DNA of 22,302 nucleotides, from the IMG/VR virus record IMGVR_UViG_3300045136_000450, positions 1 through 22,302 of that record; one strand, given 5' to 3'. Origin of the DNA: a virus. Below are positions 1-5,538 of the stretch, piece by piece. Both the position numbers and the translations under genes were made by a program. Each line of letters begins with the position of its first letter. Position 1 is the stretch's first letter. Under the pieces are notes generated by a model that saw only the letters and a list, made by a program, of their open reading frames with translations, did not search any database and had not been told where the DNA came from.

Positions 1-2
1 AT

Positions 3-284
3 TCAGGCCAGCGGGTTGTGTTTAGCACCAAACTTTTTGGTATGGTCATGGGCGCGCTCGATAAGCAAATGGGAAAAAATGCGCGCCTGGAGTGGCTGCG
101 GAAGGTCTCCGGCAATGAGCGGCTTAGATCGTCGAAAGAGTTGCCGGAGTCGCTAAAATTCGGATTGCTGGTTTGGGCCTCCCCGCGCTACGATGAAGGG
201 CGCGGGGAATGGCGGCTAGGTGATGAATTCGCGCATGATTGCGCGATTATTCTGAAAAGTTTAGGACAAGAAACGCTTTTCTAA
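3..284 (+). CDS. 3' end of an unidentified early gene (possible ssDNA/recombination-type C-terminal domain)
   Basis: The reading frame is already open at the window edge and stops with TAA at 282-284. The GTG at 18 is not a convincing start because it has no ribosome site, so I read this as the C-terminal part of a longer protein. About 94 residues are visible. A basic amphipathic stretch (RLEWLRKVSGN) is followed by SSKELPESLKFGLL. That layout recalls the small C-terminal domains on phage single-strand annealing and replication proteins, where an RxxxLxxxxG..xxSSxxLTxxEA pattern is common. I treat this as weak resemblance only. The next gene starts 12 bases after the stop behind GGAGGAAAA, so the two are probably in one operon. 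Confidence 0.6.
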   Translation, partial: SGQRVVFSTKLFGMVMGALDKQMGKNARLEWLRKVSGNERLRSSKELPESLKFGLLVWASPRYDEGRGEWRLGDEFAHDCAIILKSLGQETLF

Positions 285-296
285 TTTGGAGGAAAA

Positions 297-491
297 ATGA
301 CCGAAAAAGCCCCGTATGATATCTTTTACGCAATCGAAATGCTCCGACAGGCTATTGATTATGCTGAAGCCGATGGGGACTTTCGGCAAGCCCGAAAATG
401 GGCAAATGAAGTGGAATATTCCGCCGAGCAATTGCTAAGAGATATAGAGCCATGCCAAAGCGCCGAATGGCAATGTCCGAAGTGCGGATGA
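297..491 (+). CDS. Small hypothetical protein ending in a Cys cluster
   Basis: A 64-residue acidic, helical protein that I do not recognise. The start is fixed by an excellent ribosome site, GGAGGAAAA directly before ATG, which recurs before the genes at 2335 and 2904. The protein ends CQSAEWQCPKCG, giving three cysteines including a CPxCG knuckle. This looks like half of a zinc ribbon at the extreme C-terminus, either a metal site completed by a partner or a protein shortened from a longer one. Its TGA overlaps the ATG at 488 in an ATGA, so translation of the next gene is probably coupled. Confidence 0.75.
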   Translation: MTEKAPYDIFYAIEMLRQAIDYAEADGDFRQARKWANEVEYSAEQLLRDIEPCQSAEWQCPKCG

Positions 492-664
492 AAGACATTT
501 TTTCGATTTACTCTCAGGTCATCGGGCTTTCCGCGATAACGCACGGAAAGCCCGCTATCATCACAGGCCGCATGTTCATCGGCGGCACGCTTGTTCTTGT
601 TTGGCTCAAGCGCGGCTCTGACGAGATTGTGGCCCGTGACTTTGCGGAGATTGAGGCGCTATGA
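488..664 (+). CDS. Small hypothetical protein, translationally coupled
   Basis: A 58-residue protein. I chose the ATG at 488 over the upstream in-frame ATGs at 452 and 473 because it forms an ATGA overlap with the preceding stop. It also avoids a long overlap with the previous gene. The protein has a short basic N-terminus, then a beta-rich middle (AIITGRMFIGGTLVLVWLKRG), and ends DFAEIEAL. No family is recognised. Its own stop again overlaps the next start (ATGA at 661-664), so three genes form a tightly coupled early operon leading into the resolvase-like gene. Confidence 0.65.
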   Translation: MKDIFSIYSQVIGLSAITHGKPAIITGRMFIGGTLVLVWLKRGSDEIVARDFAEIEAL

Positions 665-1128
665 GCAGGAAAGAGCAGCATATTGGCAAGCAGGCGCAGG
701 ATTTAGCAGAAGCGGCATTACGAAGCCGCGGCGCTAATTTTACGCAGCAAATCCCTACCCCCTATCGTGTCATCGGCGACGGGCGAAAGAATCGGATGAT
801 TTTCGCCGAAAAGGCCATCGGGGATATTATCGGGAGCGTGCCCGTGCAGGTTGGCGCGGCGACCTTCCCTATTCCGCTAATGGCCGAAGTCAAATATTCG
901 GATGGGGATAGGTTGCAATTTTCCCGCTTGCGCCCGCACCAGGTGGAGGCGCTCAATATGCTTGCGGCTTTGGGTTGGCTCGCCCTGCTGGTGTGGGTGT
1001 GTCCGTTCGGCGTGTTCGTCATGCGCTGGCCGGTTGAAGGCTTTGAGCATGGCAAGGCGCTATCCCTAGAAGCGGCCAGAGCGCATGATGTTCAGGATTT
1101 GCAAAATTGCCCCTTGACAAGCGATTAG
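661..1128 (+). CDS. RecU-like Holliday-junction resolvase / PD-(D/E)xK nuclease
   Basis: A 155-residue protein with the layout of the RecU/Hjc type of PD-(D/E)xK nuclease, which cuts branched DNA during recombination and phage replication. The N-terminus (IGKQAQDLAEAAL) resembles the basic helix that opens these enzymes. D55 in AIGDIIGS, followed by E76-V-K78 in MAEVKYS, supplies the D...ExK active-site pattern. R91-P-H-Q94 and the following helix match the conserved HQ of RecU-family proteins, and the protein closes with hydrophobic strands (ALLVWVCPFGVFVM). It is the last gene before an independent promoter. The resolvase call is family inference. An Hjc-like or generic recombination nuclease would fit equally well. 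Confidence 0.6.
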   Translation: MSRKEQHIGKQAQDLAEAALRSRGANFTQQIPTPYRVIGDGRKNRMIFAEKAIGDIIGSVPVQVGAATFPIPLMAEVKYSDGDRLQFSRLRPHQVEALNMLAALGWLALLVWVCPFGVFVMRWPVEGFEHGKALSLEAARAHDVQDLQNCPLTSD

Positions 1129-1141
1129 TTTTGTGTATAAT
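1114..1141 (+). promoter_or_regulatory. Sigma-70-type promoter for the replication/methylase segment
   Basis: A consensus -35 TTGACA (1114-1119), a 16-base spacer and a consensus -10 TATAAT (1136-1141) overlap the end of the resolvase-like gene. The ATG at 1172 follows a strong AAAAGGAGAGAAAAG ribosome site. This is one of three TTGACA promoters in the window, all on the + strand and all ahead of early-type genes. Transcription should start near 1148. Confidence 0.8.
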
Positions 1142-1171
1142 CAGATATAGATTATGAAAAGGAGAGAAAAG

Positions 1172-1442
1172 ATGAACCCCGAAAAACGTGAAAAAATCGA
1201 AAAAGCAGCCGAACGCGAAGCAGTTGGCGATATATGCCAGAGTCCTGGGCGACGTGCCGCTCGGACTTCTTGATGAGGCTATCAAAATGGTAATTGAGAG
1301 GCACGGATTTGCCAACGTACCGACCGCCGCCGAGGTGAAGCGGGCGGTTTGGGAGATTCTCGGCAAGCCACACGACATTACTGCATCAATAGAGATGTGG
1401 GCAGAACGCCGCTTCGAGCGATGTGTCGTGCGATTTGGGTGA
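1172..1442 (+). CDS. Helicase-loader/replisome-organizer-like protein, split by a +1 frameshift and probably truncated
   Basis: The only good ribosome site (AAAAGGAGAGAAAAG) points to the ATG at 1172. That frame gives MNPEKREKIEKA... and stops at 1273. The conserved-looking protein is in the +1 frame, open from about 1188 to the TGA at 1440-1442. Its text, KQLAIYARVLGDVP...LLDEAIKMVIERHGF...PTAAEVKRAVWEILG, has the feel of the N-terminal helical domain of phage helicase loaders (G39P/DnaT-like). Removing one A from the A-runs at 1190-1206 joins ATG 1172 to this domain. The indel is therefore real decay, an assembly error or a programmed shift. The protein ends soon after WAERRFERCV, right beside the methylase cassette, so its natural C-terminus may have been lost to that insertion. 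The loader call is inference. Confidence 0.5.
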
Positions 1443-1467
1443 TTAGACGGTGCTGTGCGGTCTAATC
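1441..1467. repeat. Inverted repeat at the left edge of the methylase cassette
   Basis: GATTAGAC (1441-1448) and GTCTAATC (1460-1467) form an 8-bp perfect stem around an 11-base loop. It starts at the stop codon of the replication gene and ends five bases before the GTTAGGC at 1472. It may be the remains of the recombination site where the cassette entered. There is no T-run, so a terminator is unlikely. Confidence 0.5.
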
Positions 1468-1472
1468 CGTAG

Positions 1473-2190
1473 TTAGGCAACTAAAACGATGAAGCCTTAT
1501 TATCAGAAAAATGGCATAACGCTCTATAACGCAGATTGTCGTGATGTCGCAAAGTTTGTCAAGTGCGACTTCATCCTGACTGACCCGCCTTACCCAGATT
1601 ACTATGCTGACGAATATGGTTACTTCCCGCCAATGTTCCTGAATGATTTTAGTTGCCGTCAGTTAGTATTCTGGTCAGCAAAAGCCGACTTCCCACTTGA
1701 TTACACAGCCATTCACATTTGGGATAAGGTAACAGGGGCAAGCGATGATTATGAGCGCATTTTTGAGCGCAATGGGCAACGCCGTTACAGAGTGTTTAAT
1801 TTTGGCAAGGTCAACTCCAGCGTATCAGCGCAATTCACAAGAGATTTCTGGACAGGACATAAATCACAAAAGCCGATAAAGTTGTTGCGCCGTTTGATAA
1901 CTGATTTCGTTCCCGAAGGTTCGGTCATCTTCGACCCGTTCAGCGGGTCAGGCTCCACGCTTGCGGCGGCTCGTGATTTAGGTTATCAAGCGATAGGTTG
2001 TGAAATCTCTGAAAAATGGTGTAAAGTGTCGGTTGAACGTCTTGCGCAACAGTCGTTCTTTACGTTGCCTAACACCCGCTTGCACCTGACGGGGGGAAGC
2101 GTCCCCGTTCAGGGAGATTTATTCACCCCCGAAGCGGATACCGCCGAAGGGTAGTTACCTGCACCCGCCCCCCGCAGGTAAAGCGAACCG
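1473..2190 (+). mobile_element. Integron-like gene cassette carrying a DNA methyltransferase
   Basis: One gene lies between two matches to the integron core site GTTRRRY: GTTAGGC at 1472-1478, only ten bases before the ATG, and GTTGGGC at 2190-2196. The right-hand match closes a full attC-like inverted structure (2067-2196). A very short 5' leader, a single promoterless ORF and an attC that overlaps the 3' end of the ORF are the hallmarks of an integron cassette. No integron integrase is visible in the window. The left side has only the simple core site and a short hairpin, not a full attC. The unit can be read as a cassette inserted at a secondary site, or as part of an older array. Confidence 0.65.
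1489..2154 (+). CDS. DNA methyltransferase, N4-cytosine/N6-adenine type (DPPY motif)
   Basis: A 221-residue SAM-dependent DNA amino-methyltransferase. Motif IV, TDPPYPDYY (residues about 31-39), comes first. Motif I, FDPFSGSGSTLAAA, comes near residue 150 after the KPIKLLRRLI helix, giving the beta-type order (IV before I). The enzyme would methylate a specific site on phage or host DNA, for example to evade restriction. It is short for the family and has little room for a target-recognition domain between the motifs. The catalytic fold ends near VERLAQQSFF. The last ~30 residues (TLPNTRLHLTG...) are encoded by the attC-like site and are probably not functional. No ribosome site precedes the ATG, as is common in cassettes. 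Expression would depend on read-through from the 1114 promoter. Confidence 0.85.
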   Translation: MKPYYQKNGITLYNADCRDVAKFVKCDFILTDPPYPDYYADEYGYFPPMFLNDFSCRQLVFWSAKADFPLDYTAIHIWDKVTGASDDYERIFERNGQRRYRVFNFGKVNSSVSAQFTRDFWTGHKSQKPIKLLRRLITDFVPEGSVIFDPFSGSGSTLAAARDLGYQAIGCEISEKWCKVSVERLAQQSFFTLPNTRLHLTGGSVPVQGDLFTPEADTAEG

Positions 2191-2196
2191 TTGGGC
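2067..2196 (+). repeat. attC-like integron recombination site
   Basis: Outer boxes GCCTAAC (2067-2073, R'') and GTTGGGC (2190-2196, R') pair with one wobble. Unpaired ACC/AACC follows inside each. Inner boxes CGCTTGCACCTG (2077-2088, L'') and CAGGTAAAGCG (2175-2185, L') pair as CGCTT/AAGCG and ACCTG/CAGGT, leaving GC opposite A as extrahelical bases. That is the R-spacer-L architecture of a folded attC, including the asymmetric bulges that tell the integrase which strand to use. The middle contains further small hairpins (ACGGGG/CCCCGT near 2089-2107 and TTACCTGC/GCAGGTAA at 2155-2181). The length, 130 bases, is within the usual range. Confidence 0.75.
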
Positions 2197-2217
2197 GTTT
2201 ACTTGCAAAGGAGAATC

Positions 2218-2304
2218 ATGCCTTTTCACAAAGAGAGATACCCCGCAAATTGGAAAGAAATCAGCCTTCGTATTCGTGCGCGGGCGAGTGGTAAAGATAA
2301 ATAA
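2218..2304 (+). pseudogene. N-terminal remnant of an HNH endonuclease
   Basis: AAAGGAGAATC and ATG open a 28-residue reading frame, MPFHKERYPANWKEISLRI..., that ends in TAA at 2302-2304. The pattern MPF-x-x-x-RYPxxWxEIsxxIRxRA is the typical start of phage HNH endonucleases, normally followed by a zinc-binding CxxC and the HNH core. Both are missing here. The sequence changes abruptly just after RARASG. I read it as the stump of a nuclease gene cut short immediately downstream of the cassette. It may still be translated as a short peptide. Confidence 0.55.
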
Positions 2305-2334
2305 AAGCACTATTGGCATAAAATCGGAGGAAAA

Positions 2335-2907
2335 ATGAAGGTCTTAATAGCCTGTGAATTTAGCGGCATAGTTCGCACCGAATTTGAGAAATTAGGGCAT
2401 GAGGCCTGGTCTTGTGATTTGCTTCCTACGGAAATCCCAGGAAATCATTATCAGGGCAATGTGCTTGATATTCTTTATGAAAATTGGGATTTGATGATAG
2501 CCCATCCGCCATGCACCCATCTGGCTGTAAGCGGAGCGCGTTGGTTTAAGTACAAACAAGCAGAGCAAGCCGAAGCGTTGGAGTTTGTCAGATTGCTGAT
2601 GAACGCGCCGATTAAGTATATTGCCATTGAAAACCCAATCAGCATTATTTCGACTAGAATACGAAAGCCAGACCAAATAATACAACCGTGGCAATATGGG
2701 CATGGTGAAACAAAGGCTACCTGTTTGTGGCTAAAAAATTTGCCACTCCTGAAGCCGACAAATATTGTTGATGGGAGAGAACATCGCATTCATAAAATGC
2801 CGCCGTCGCCTGATAGGGGACGTGAAAGGTCAAGAACATATCCAGGTATTGCAAAGGCAATGGCTGAGCAGTGGTCTGAATGGATTTTAAGACAGGAGGA
2901 AAAATGA
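2335..2907 (+). CDS. Phage DNA-methyltransferase-like protein (C5-cytosine MTase-type motifs)
   Basis: A 190-residue Rossmann-like protein from a family common in phages and usually annotated as a DNA (cytosine) methyltransferase. ACEFSGIVRTEFEKLGHEAWSCDL (residues 6-29) resembles the SAM-binding motif I/II region, with the acidic residue after the second strand. HPPCTHLAVSGA (about 56-67) matches a PPC motif IV with the cysteine in place, and IAIENPI (about 96-102) resembles motif VI (EN). It lacks a clear target-recognition domain. Whether it methylates DNA is unproven and a nucleotide substrate is possible. The ribosome site is CGGAGGAAAA before ATG. The TGA overlaps the next ATG (ATGA). 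Together with the cassette enzyme it suggests DNA modification against restriction. Confidence 0.6.
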   Translation: MKVLIACEFSGIVRTEFEKLGHEAWSCDLLPTEIPGNHYQGNVLDILYENWDLMIAHPPCTHLAVSGARWFKYKQAEQAEALEFVRLLMNAPIKYIAIENPISIISTRIRKPDQIIQPWQYGHGETKATCLWLKNLPLLKPTNIVDGREHRIHKMPPSPDRGRERSRTYPGIAKAMAEQWSEWILRQEEK

Positions 2908-3162
2908 GCGACTTACTAAAATCGGCCATTGATGCTTTGCAGGAGATAAAGGCGGAATATTCCCTTAGCGCAATCCATCCGCCTGGTCACTTTGTTGACC
3001 TGCTCATTTGCACAAATATGGAATCAGGATTTAAAGGATAATTTTAATTTTCCTGTTGTTTTTCACGCGGAGAAGATTTATAATCCATCTCGCCCCAATT
3101 CTTATCGCTTCGTGGCGAATACAAGAGATGGAGCATTTGCGTTTTCGTTCATCAGGAGATAA
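2904..3162 (+). pseudogene. Small hypothetical gene interrupted by a +1 frameshift
   Basis: An ATG at 2904, behind CAGGAGGAAAA and overlapping the previous stop, opens 45 residues (MSDLLKSAIDALQEIKAEYSL...TNMESGFKG) and stops at 3041. The +1 frame then reads on sensibly as DNFNFPVVFHAEKIYNPSRPNSY and so on to the TAA at 3160-3162. Joining the two near TTTAAAGGATAA gives a compact protein of about 85 residues with no loss of sense. One extra base, natural or from assembly, best explains this. No family is recognised. The next gene begins eight bases beyond the downstream stop, as expected for a continuous operon gene. Confidence 0.6.
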
Positions 3163-3170
3163 GATAGCCC

Positions 3171-3869
3171 ATGAAAATTTCAGATATTCTCAATGAAGAA
3201 TTGCAAAGTCGCCTAATCTCCCTGAAGGACGCCATCTCAAAGGCGTCGTGGGAATTGGGTGACATTGTAAACGAGATTTATGACATTGTAGTCGCGAATT
3301 CACTGCCCTATACCAAACAGCAAATTTGCGAATACGTGGCCGCGTTCACCGATGCCGAATTGTCCGCGTTGACCCTCATGGATTATGCGCGGGTTGCGGC
3401 GCGTTTTGCGCCAGAAATTCGCCAAGAATATGAATACCTTCCATTTTCTCATTTTCGGGCGGCCATGCGCCACCCCGACCCCGTAAAAATCCTTGAATTT
3501 TCGGCGGAGCAGATGGACAAGCGTGGCAAGCCAATGCCCGCCAGCCGACTGCTTGAGATTGCGGCTCAAGCACCATCCGACCCAGAGGCTTACTACCGGC
3601 AAGTCGCCGTCTCGCACCCCGCTATCCCGTCCCAATCCGCCGAATTGGGAGAACCGGTCTTGCCGCTTGCCCTGCCCGATGAACCGGATAGCGAGAGCAT
3701 GGCGAATGGTGGGGATGACCTTTTACTCCGCATTGCCCAAATGATTGACGCCATTTTGCCCGCCATCCGCTACAAATACCCCGACCTTTCCACCCTGCTG
3801 GCACGGCTTTCTTATTCCCTCAAGCAAATTGCCAAAGGGGAATTGCGGCCCAATGAAATTGTGCTATAA
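3171..3869 (+). CDS. Hypothetical early protein, mostly helical
   Basis: A 232-residue protein preceded by AGGAGATAAGATAGCCC. The N-terminal half is helical and could bind DNA or a partner (LKDAISKASWELGDIVNEIYD, then TKQQICEYVAAF...LTLMDYARVAARF). A conserved-looking LPFSHFRAAMRHPDPVKILEFSA follows, and then a Pro/Ala/Glu-rich linker (about residues 145-180). The C-terminal helix pair carries the LARLSYSLKQIAKGEL segment. This domain-linker-domain plan is like some plasmid or phage replication and partition accessory proteins, but I do not recognise the family. It is the last + strand gene before the bidirectional terminator, so it closes the early transcript. Confidence 0.75.
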   Translation: MKISDILNEELQSRLISLKDAISKASWELGDIVNEIYDIVVANSLPYTKQQICEYVAAFTDAELSALTLMDYARVAARFAPEIRQEYEYLPFSHFRAAMRHPDPVKILEFSAEQMDKRGKPMPASRLLEIAAQAPSDPEAYYRQVAVSHPAIPSQSAELGEPVLPLALPDEPDSESMANGGDDLLLRIAQMIDAILPAIRYKYPDLSTLLARLSYSLKQIAKGELRPNEIVL

Positions 3870-3901
3870 TTTTCATGGCTCGCTGCTCCTCCCAGCGCGC
3901 C

Positions 3902-3929
3902 AAAAATCCCCGCAATTGCGGGGATTTTT
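3902..3929. terminator. Bidirectional intrinsic terminator
   Basis: A perfect 28-base palindrome, AAAAATCCCCGCAA followed by its complement, leaves a GC-rich stem around AATT with T-runs on both strands. It lies between the convergent early (+) and late (-) blocks, 33 bases after the + strand stop at 3869 and 39 bases before the end of the - strand gene at 3968. It can stop transcription from either side. Confidence 0.92.
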
Positions 3930-3967
3930 TATTATCTCGGATAGTAATTTTGTATCCTGATTATAGA

Positions 3968-4567
3968 TTACACCTTTGGCCTAACAAACCTTGCCGGAAT
4001 GCAGCCCCACCCTTCGCGACTTGTCAGAAAATAGCGGATAATCCCTTGCGGAGTAGTTTGCCTGTGAGTCGTCCGCTTTTGAATTTTATTCCAACAAACC
4101 AGGTCGAATTGATGTACAAACCAGGGATGGGATTCGGGGGTAATGGCGCTTACGTCGCTTTGCGGGGTAAGCGTGACGAAATATAGCCAGCCATCCCGCG
4201 CATAGCCCGCAAGGATATTGCCGCTCATGACAAGGTATTGCTGTCGCGGGTATCCCGTTTTATTGAAAAGAGCGGTATTGTCCGCGTAAAGATACCTAAT
4301 CTTGCGCGGGTTATGGTCATTGATTCGCCAAATTTCCCGATTGAGCGGGGAGATGTCCACCCGATAATCGCCGATATTCCGCTCCGGCTTTGGCGCAAAG
4401 CGAAAGACGCTCGGCGTGCAGGGGAAAAGATTCCACTTTTCGCTGGCCGTCCTGCTTTTGTATCCCCAGTCAGGCAATTCTTCATCACCGCGCACAACCC
4501 AAAGGCTCATTTCGTCTAATTCCTGCCAGTGGATTGCCCCGTCGTGGTACACGCTTATCTGTTTCAT
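3968..4567 (-). CDS. Hypothetical late protein downstream of the lysozyme
   Basis: A 199-residue aromatic-rich protein (many Trp, Tyr and Phe) that looks like a beta-rich structural or secreted domain. It has no signal peptide or membrane segment. It is the last gene of the late operon, and its ATG overlaps the lysozyme stop (ATGA at 4564-4567), so it is expressed with lysis functions. The N-terminus, ISVYHDGAIHWQEL, echoes the lysozyme C-terminus, ITVYSDGKISIDGG, which may mark a shared small beta-motif. Family unknown. A tail or lysis accessory role is a guess from position only. Confidence 0.7.
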   Translation of the reverse strand: MKQISVYHDGAIHWQELDEMSLWVVRGDEELPDWGYKSRTASEKWNLFPCTPSVFRFAPKPERNIGDYRVDISPLNREIWRINDHNPRKIRYLYADNTALFNKTGYPRQQYLVMSGNILAGYARDGWLYFVTLTPQSDVSAITPESHPWFVHQFDLVCWNKIQKRTTHRQTTPQGIIRYFLTSREGWGCIPARFVRPKV

Positions 4568-4893
4568 TGCCGCGCTCCGCCGTCTATGCTAATTTTCCCG
4601 TCTGAATAAACGGTAATCGTATGCGTGATGGTTGGCTCTTGCACGGGAGGCGGCTCCGGAATCTCCTGAATATATGCGCCACTTGCCCAGCAATCAATCA
4701 TTCTCACGGGACGCCCGTCATTCGTAATCACGTCCGCCCCGTTGCGCTTTGCGTCCACCAAATGCCACCAACCGGCGGCCTGACTATCACTCGTCACAAT
4801 GTCACCCGCCTTGAGGACGCCGACGGACGGGAAGGAAGTCCCCGCCCCCGTGCGAATATTGAGCGTGTCTGCTGTTACTTTTCCAAATTTCAT
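4564..4893 (-). CDS. Internal-start product: free SH3 wall-binding subunit
   Basis: Inside the lysozyme frame, AAGGAGAGAATAAG stands directly before the in-frame ATG at 4893 (codon 216), the first residue of the SH3 domain. Such a site would yield a 109-residue wall-binding protein. Endolysins that make both full-length enzyme and free binding domain from an internal start are known (for example Enterococcus phage Lys170 and Clostridium phage CTP1L/CD27L), and the free domain assembles with the full chain. The sequence supports a strong start. That the subunit is made is inference. Confidence 0.6.
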   Translation of the reverse strand: MKFGKVTADTLNIRTGAGTSFPSVGVLKAGDIVTSDSQAAGWWHLVDAKRNGADVITNDGRPVRMIDCWASGAYIQEIPEPPPVQEPTITHTITVYSDGKISIDGGARQ

Positions 4894-5538
4894 CTTATTC
4901 TCTCCTTGTGATGGGGATTGCCCCCATTCAGCCATAAAATCATAATCGCCATTCCAAAAATCGTGGTCAATGTCGGCGCTCCCAACGCCAACTACATGCC
5001 CAATAGCAGGCGTTCCATCTTGCCAAATCATGGCCTTTGTCCAGGGTTCTGGAATTAGCACATCGGCTTCGTTCGCGGTATACCATGCCAGCCAAAGCGG
5101 ATATTTCGAGAATGCGCTTTTATCTCCGCTTTGTCCAATCCACCAGGCATACCCAGTATAAATCCCGACCCGAAAATTAGCCCGCTCGACAATTTGCAGA
5201 AATTTTAGCCAATTTTCTGGAGCAGAATATTGCCCCGCCACCGGAAACTCCAAATCAAGCCAAATTCTTCCTTCGGGTCGGTCGCCCCCGATAATACTCA
5301 AAAGCATATTGGCTTGTTGTTCAGGGGAATAAGCAGGTTCGTAATACCAGTAATACCCGCACGGAATTCCGACTTGCTTTAGTGCTGCTCGAAAATCCGC
5401 AAATCGGCTATCTCGCGTCAGCCCGTGACCAGCCCGCAAAATGCAGAATTTCGCCCCCCATGTCAGCATTTTGCGAGCATCCAGCGCGCTTTGCCATTGA
5501 CTAATGTCAAATCCGTGATTGGATTTTGTAAATTTCAT
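4564..5538 (-). CDS. Endolysin: GH25 muramidase with C-terminal SH3 domain
   Basis: A 324-residue lysozyme that cleaves the MurNAc-GlcNAc bond of peptidoglycan at host lysis. GH25 core: GFDISQWQ with D11, the DxE pair D95/E97 in WLDLEF, the TGYAWW loop, IWQDG (about 171-175) and ADIDHDFWNG (about 188-197). After a short linker (QSPSQGENK) an SH3-type wall-binding domain starts at M216: KFGKVTADTLNIRTGAG...VGVLKAGDIVT. It carries a long insertion before GAYIQEI and ends in a proline-rich tail and a small beta-motif. No signal peptide is present, so export needs a holin, but no typical holin gene is visible nearby. A strong internal ribosome site before M216 suggests a second, shorter product. 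Confidence 0.93.
   Translation of the reverse strand: MKFTKSNHGFDISQWQSALDARKMLTWGAKFCILRAGHGLTRDSRFADFRAALKQVGIPCGYYWYYEPAYSPEQQANMLLSIIGGDRPEGRIWLDLEFPVAGQYSAPENWLKFLQIVERANFRVGIYTGYAWWIGQSGDKSAFSKYPLWLAWYTANEADVLIPEPWTKAMIWQDGTPAIGHVVGVGSADIDHDFWNGDYDFMAEWGQSPSQGENKMKFGKVTADTLNIRTGAGTSFPSVGVLKAGDIVTSDSQAAGWWHLVDAKRNGADVITNDGRPVRMIDCWASGAYIQEIPEPPPVQEPTITHTITVYSDGKISIDGGARQ

Noticed and set aside
2155-2181. A terminator after the methylase gene
   Set aside because: The stem TTACCTGC/GCAGGTAA has no T-run and is better explained as the inner part of the attC-like site.
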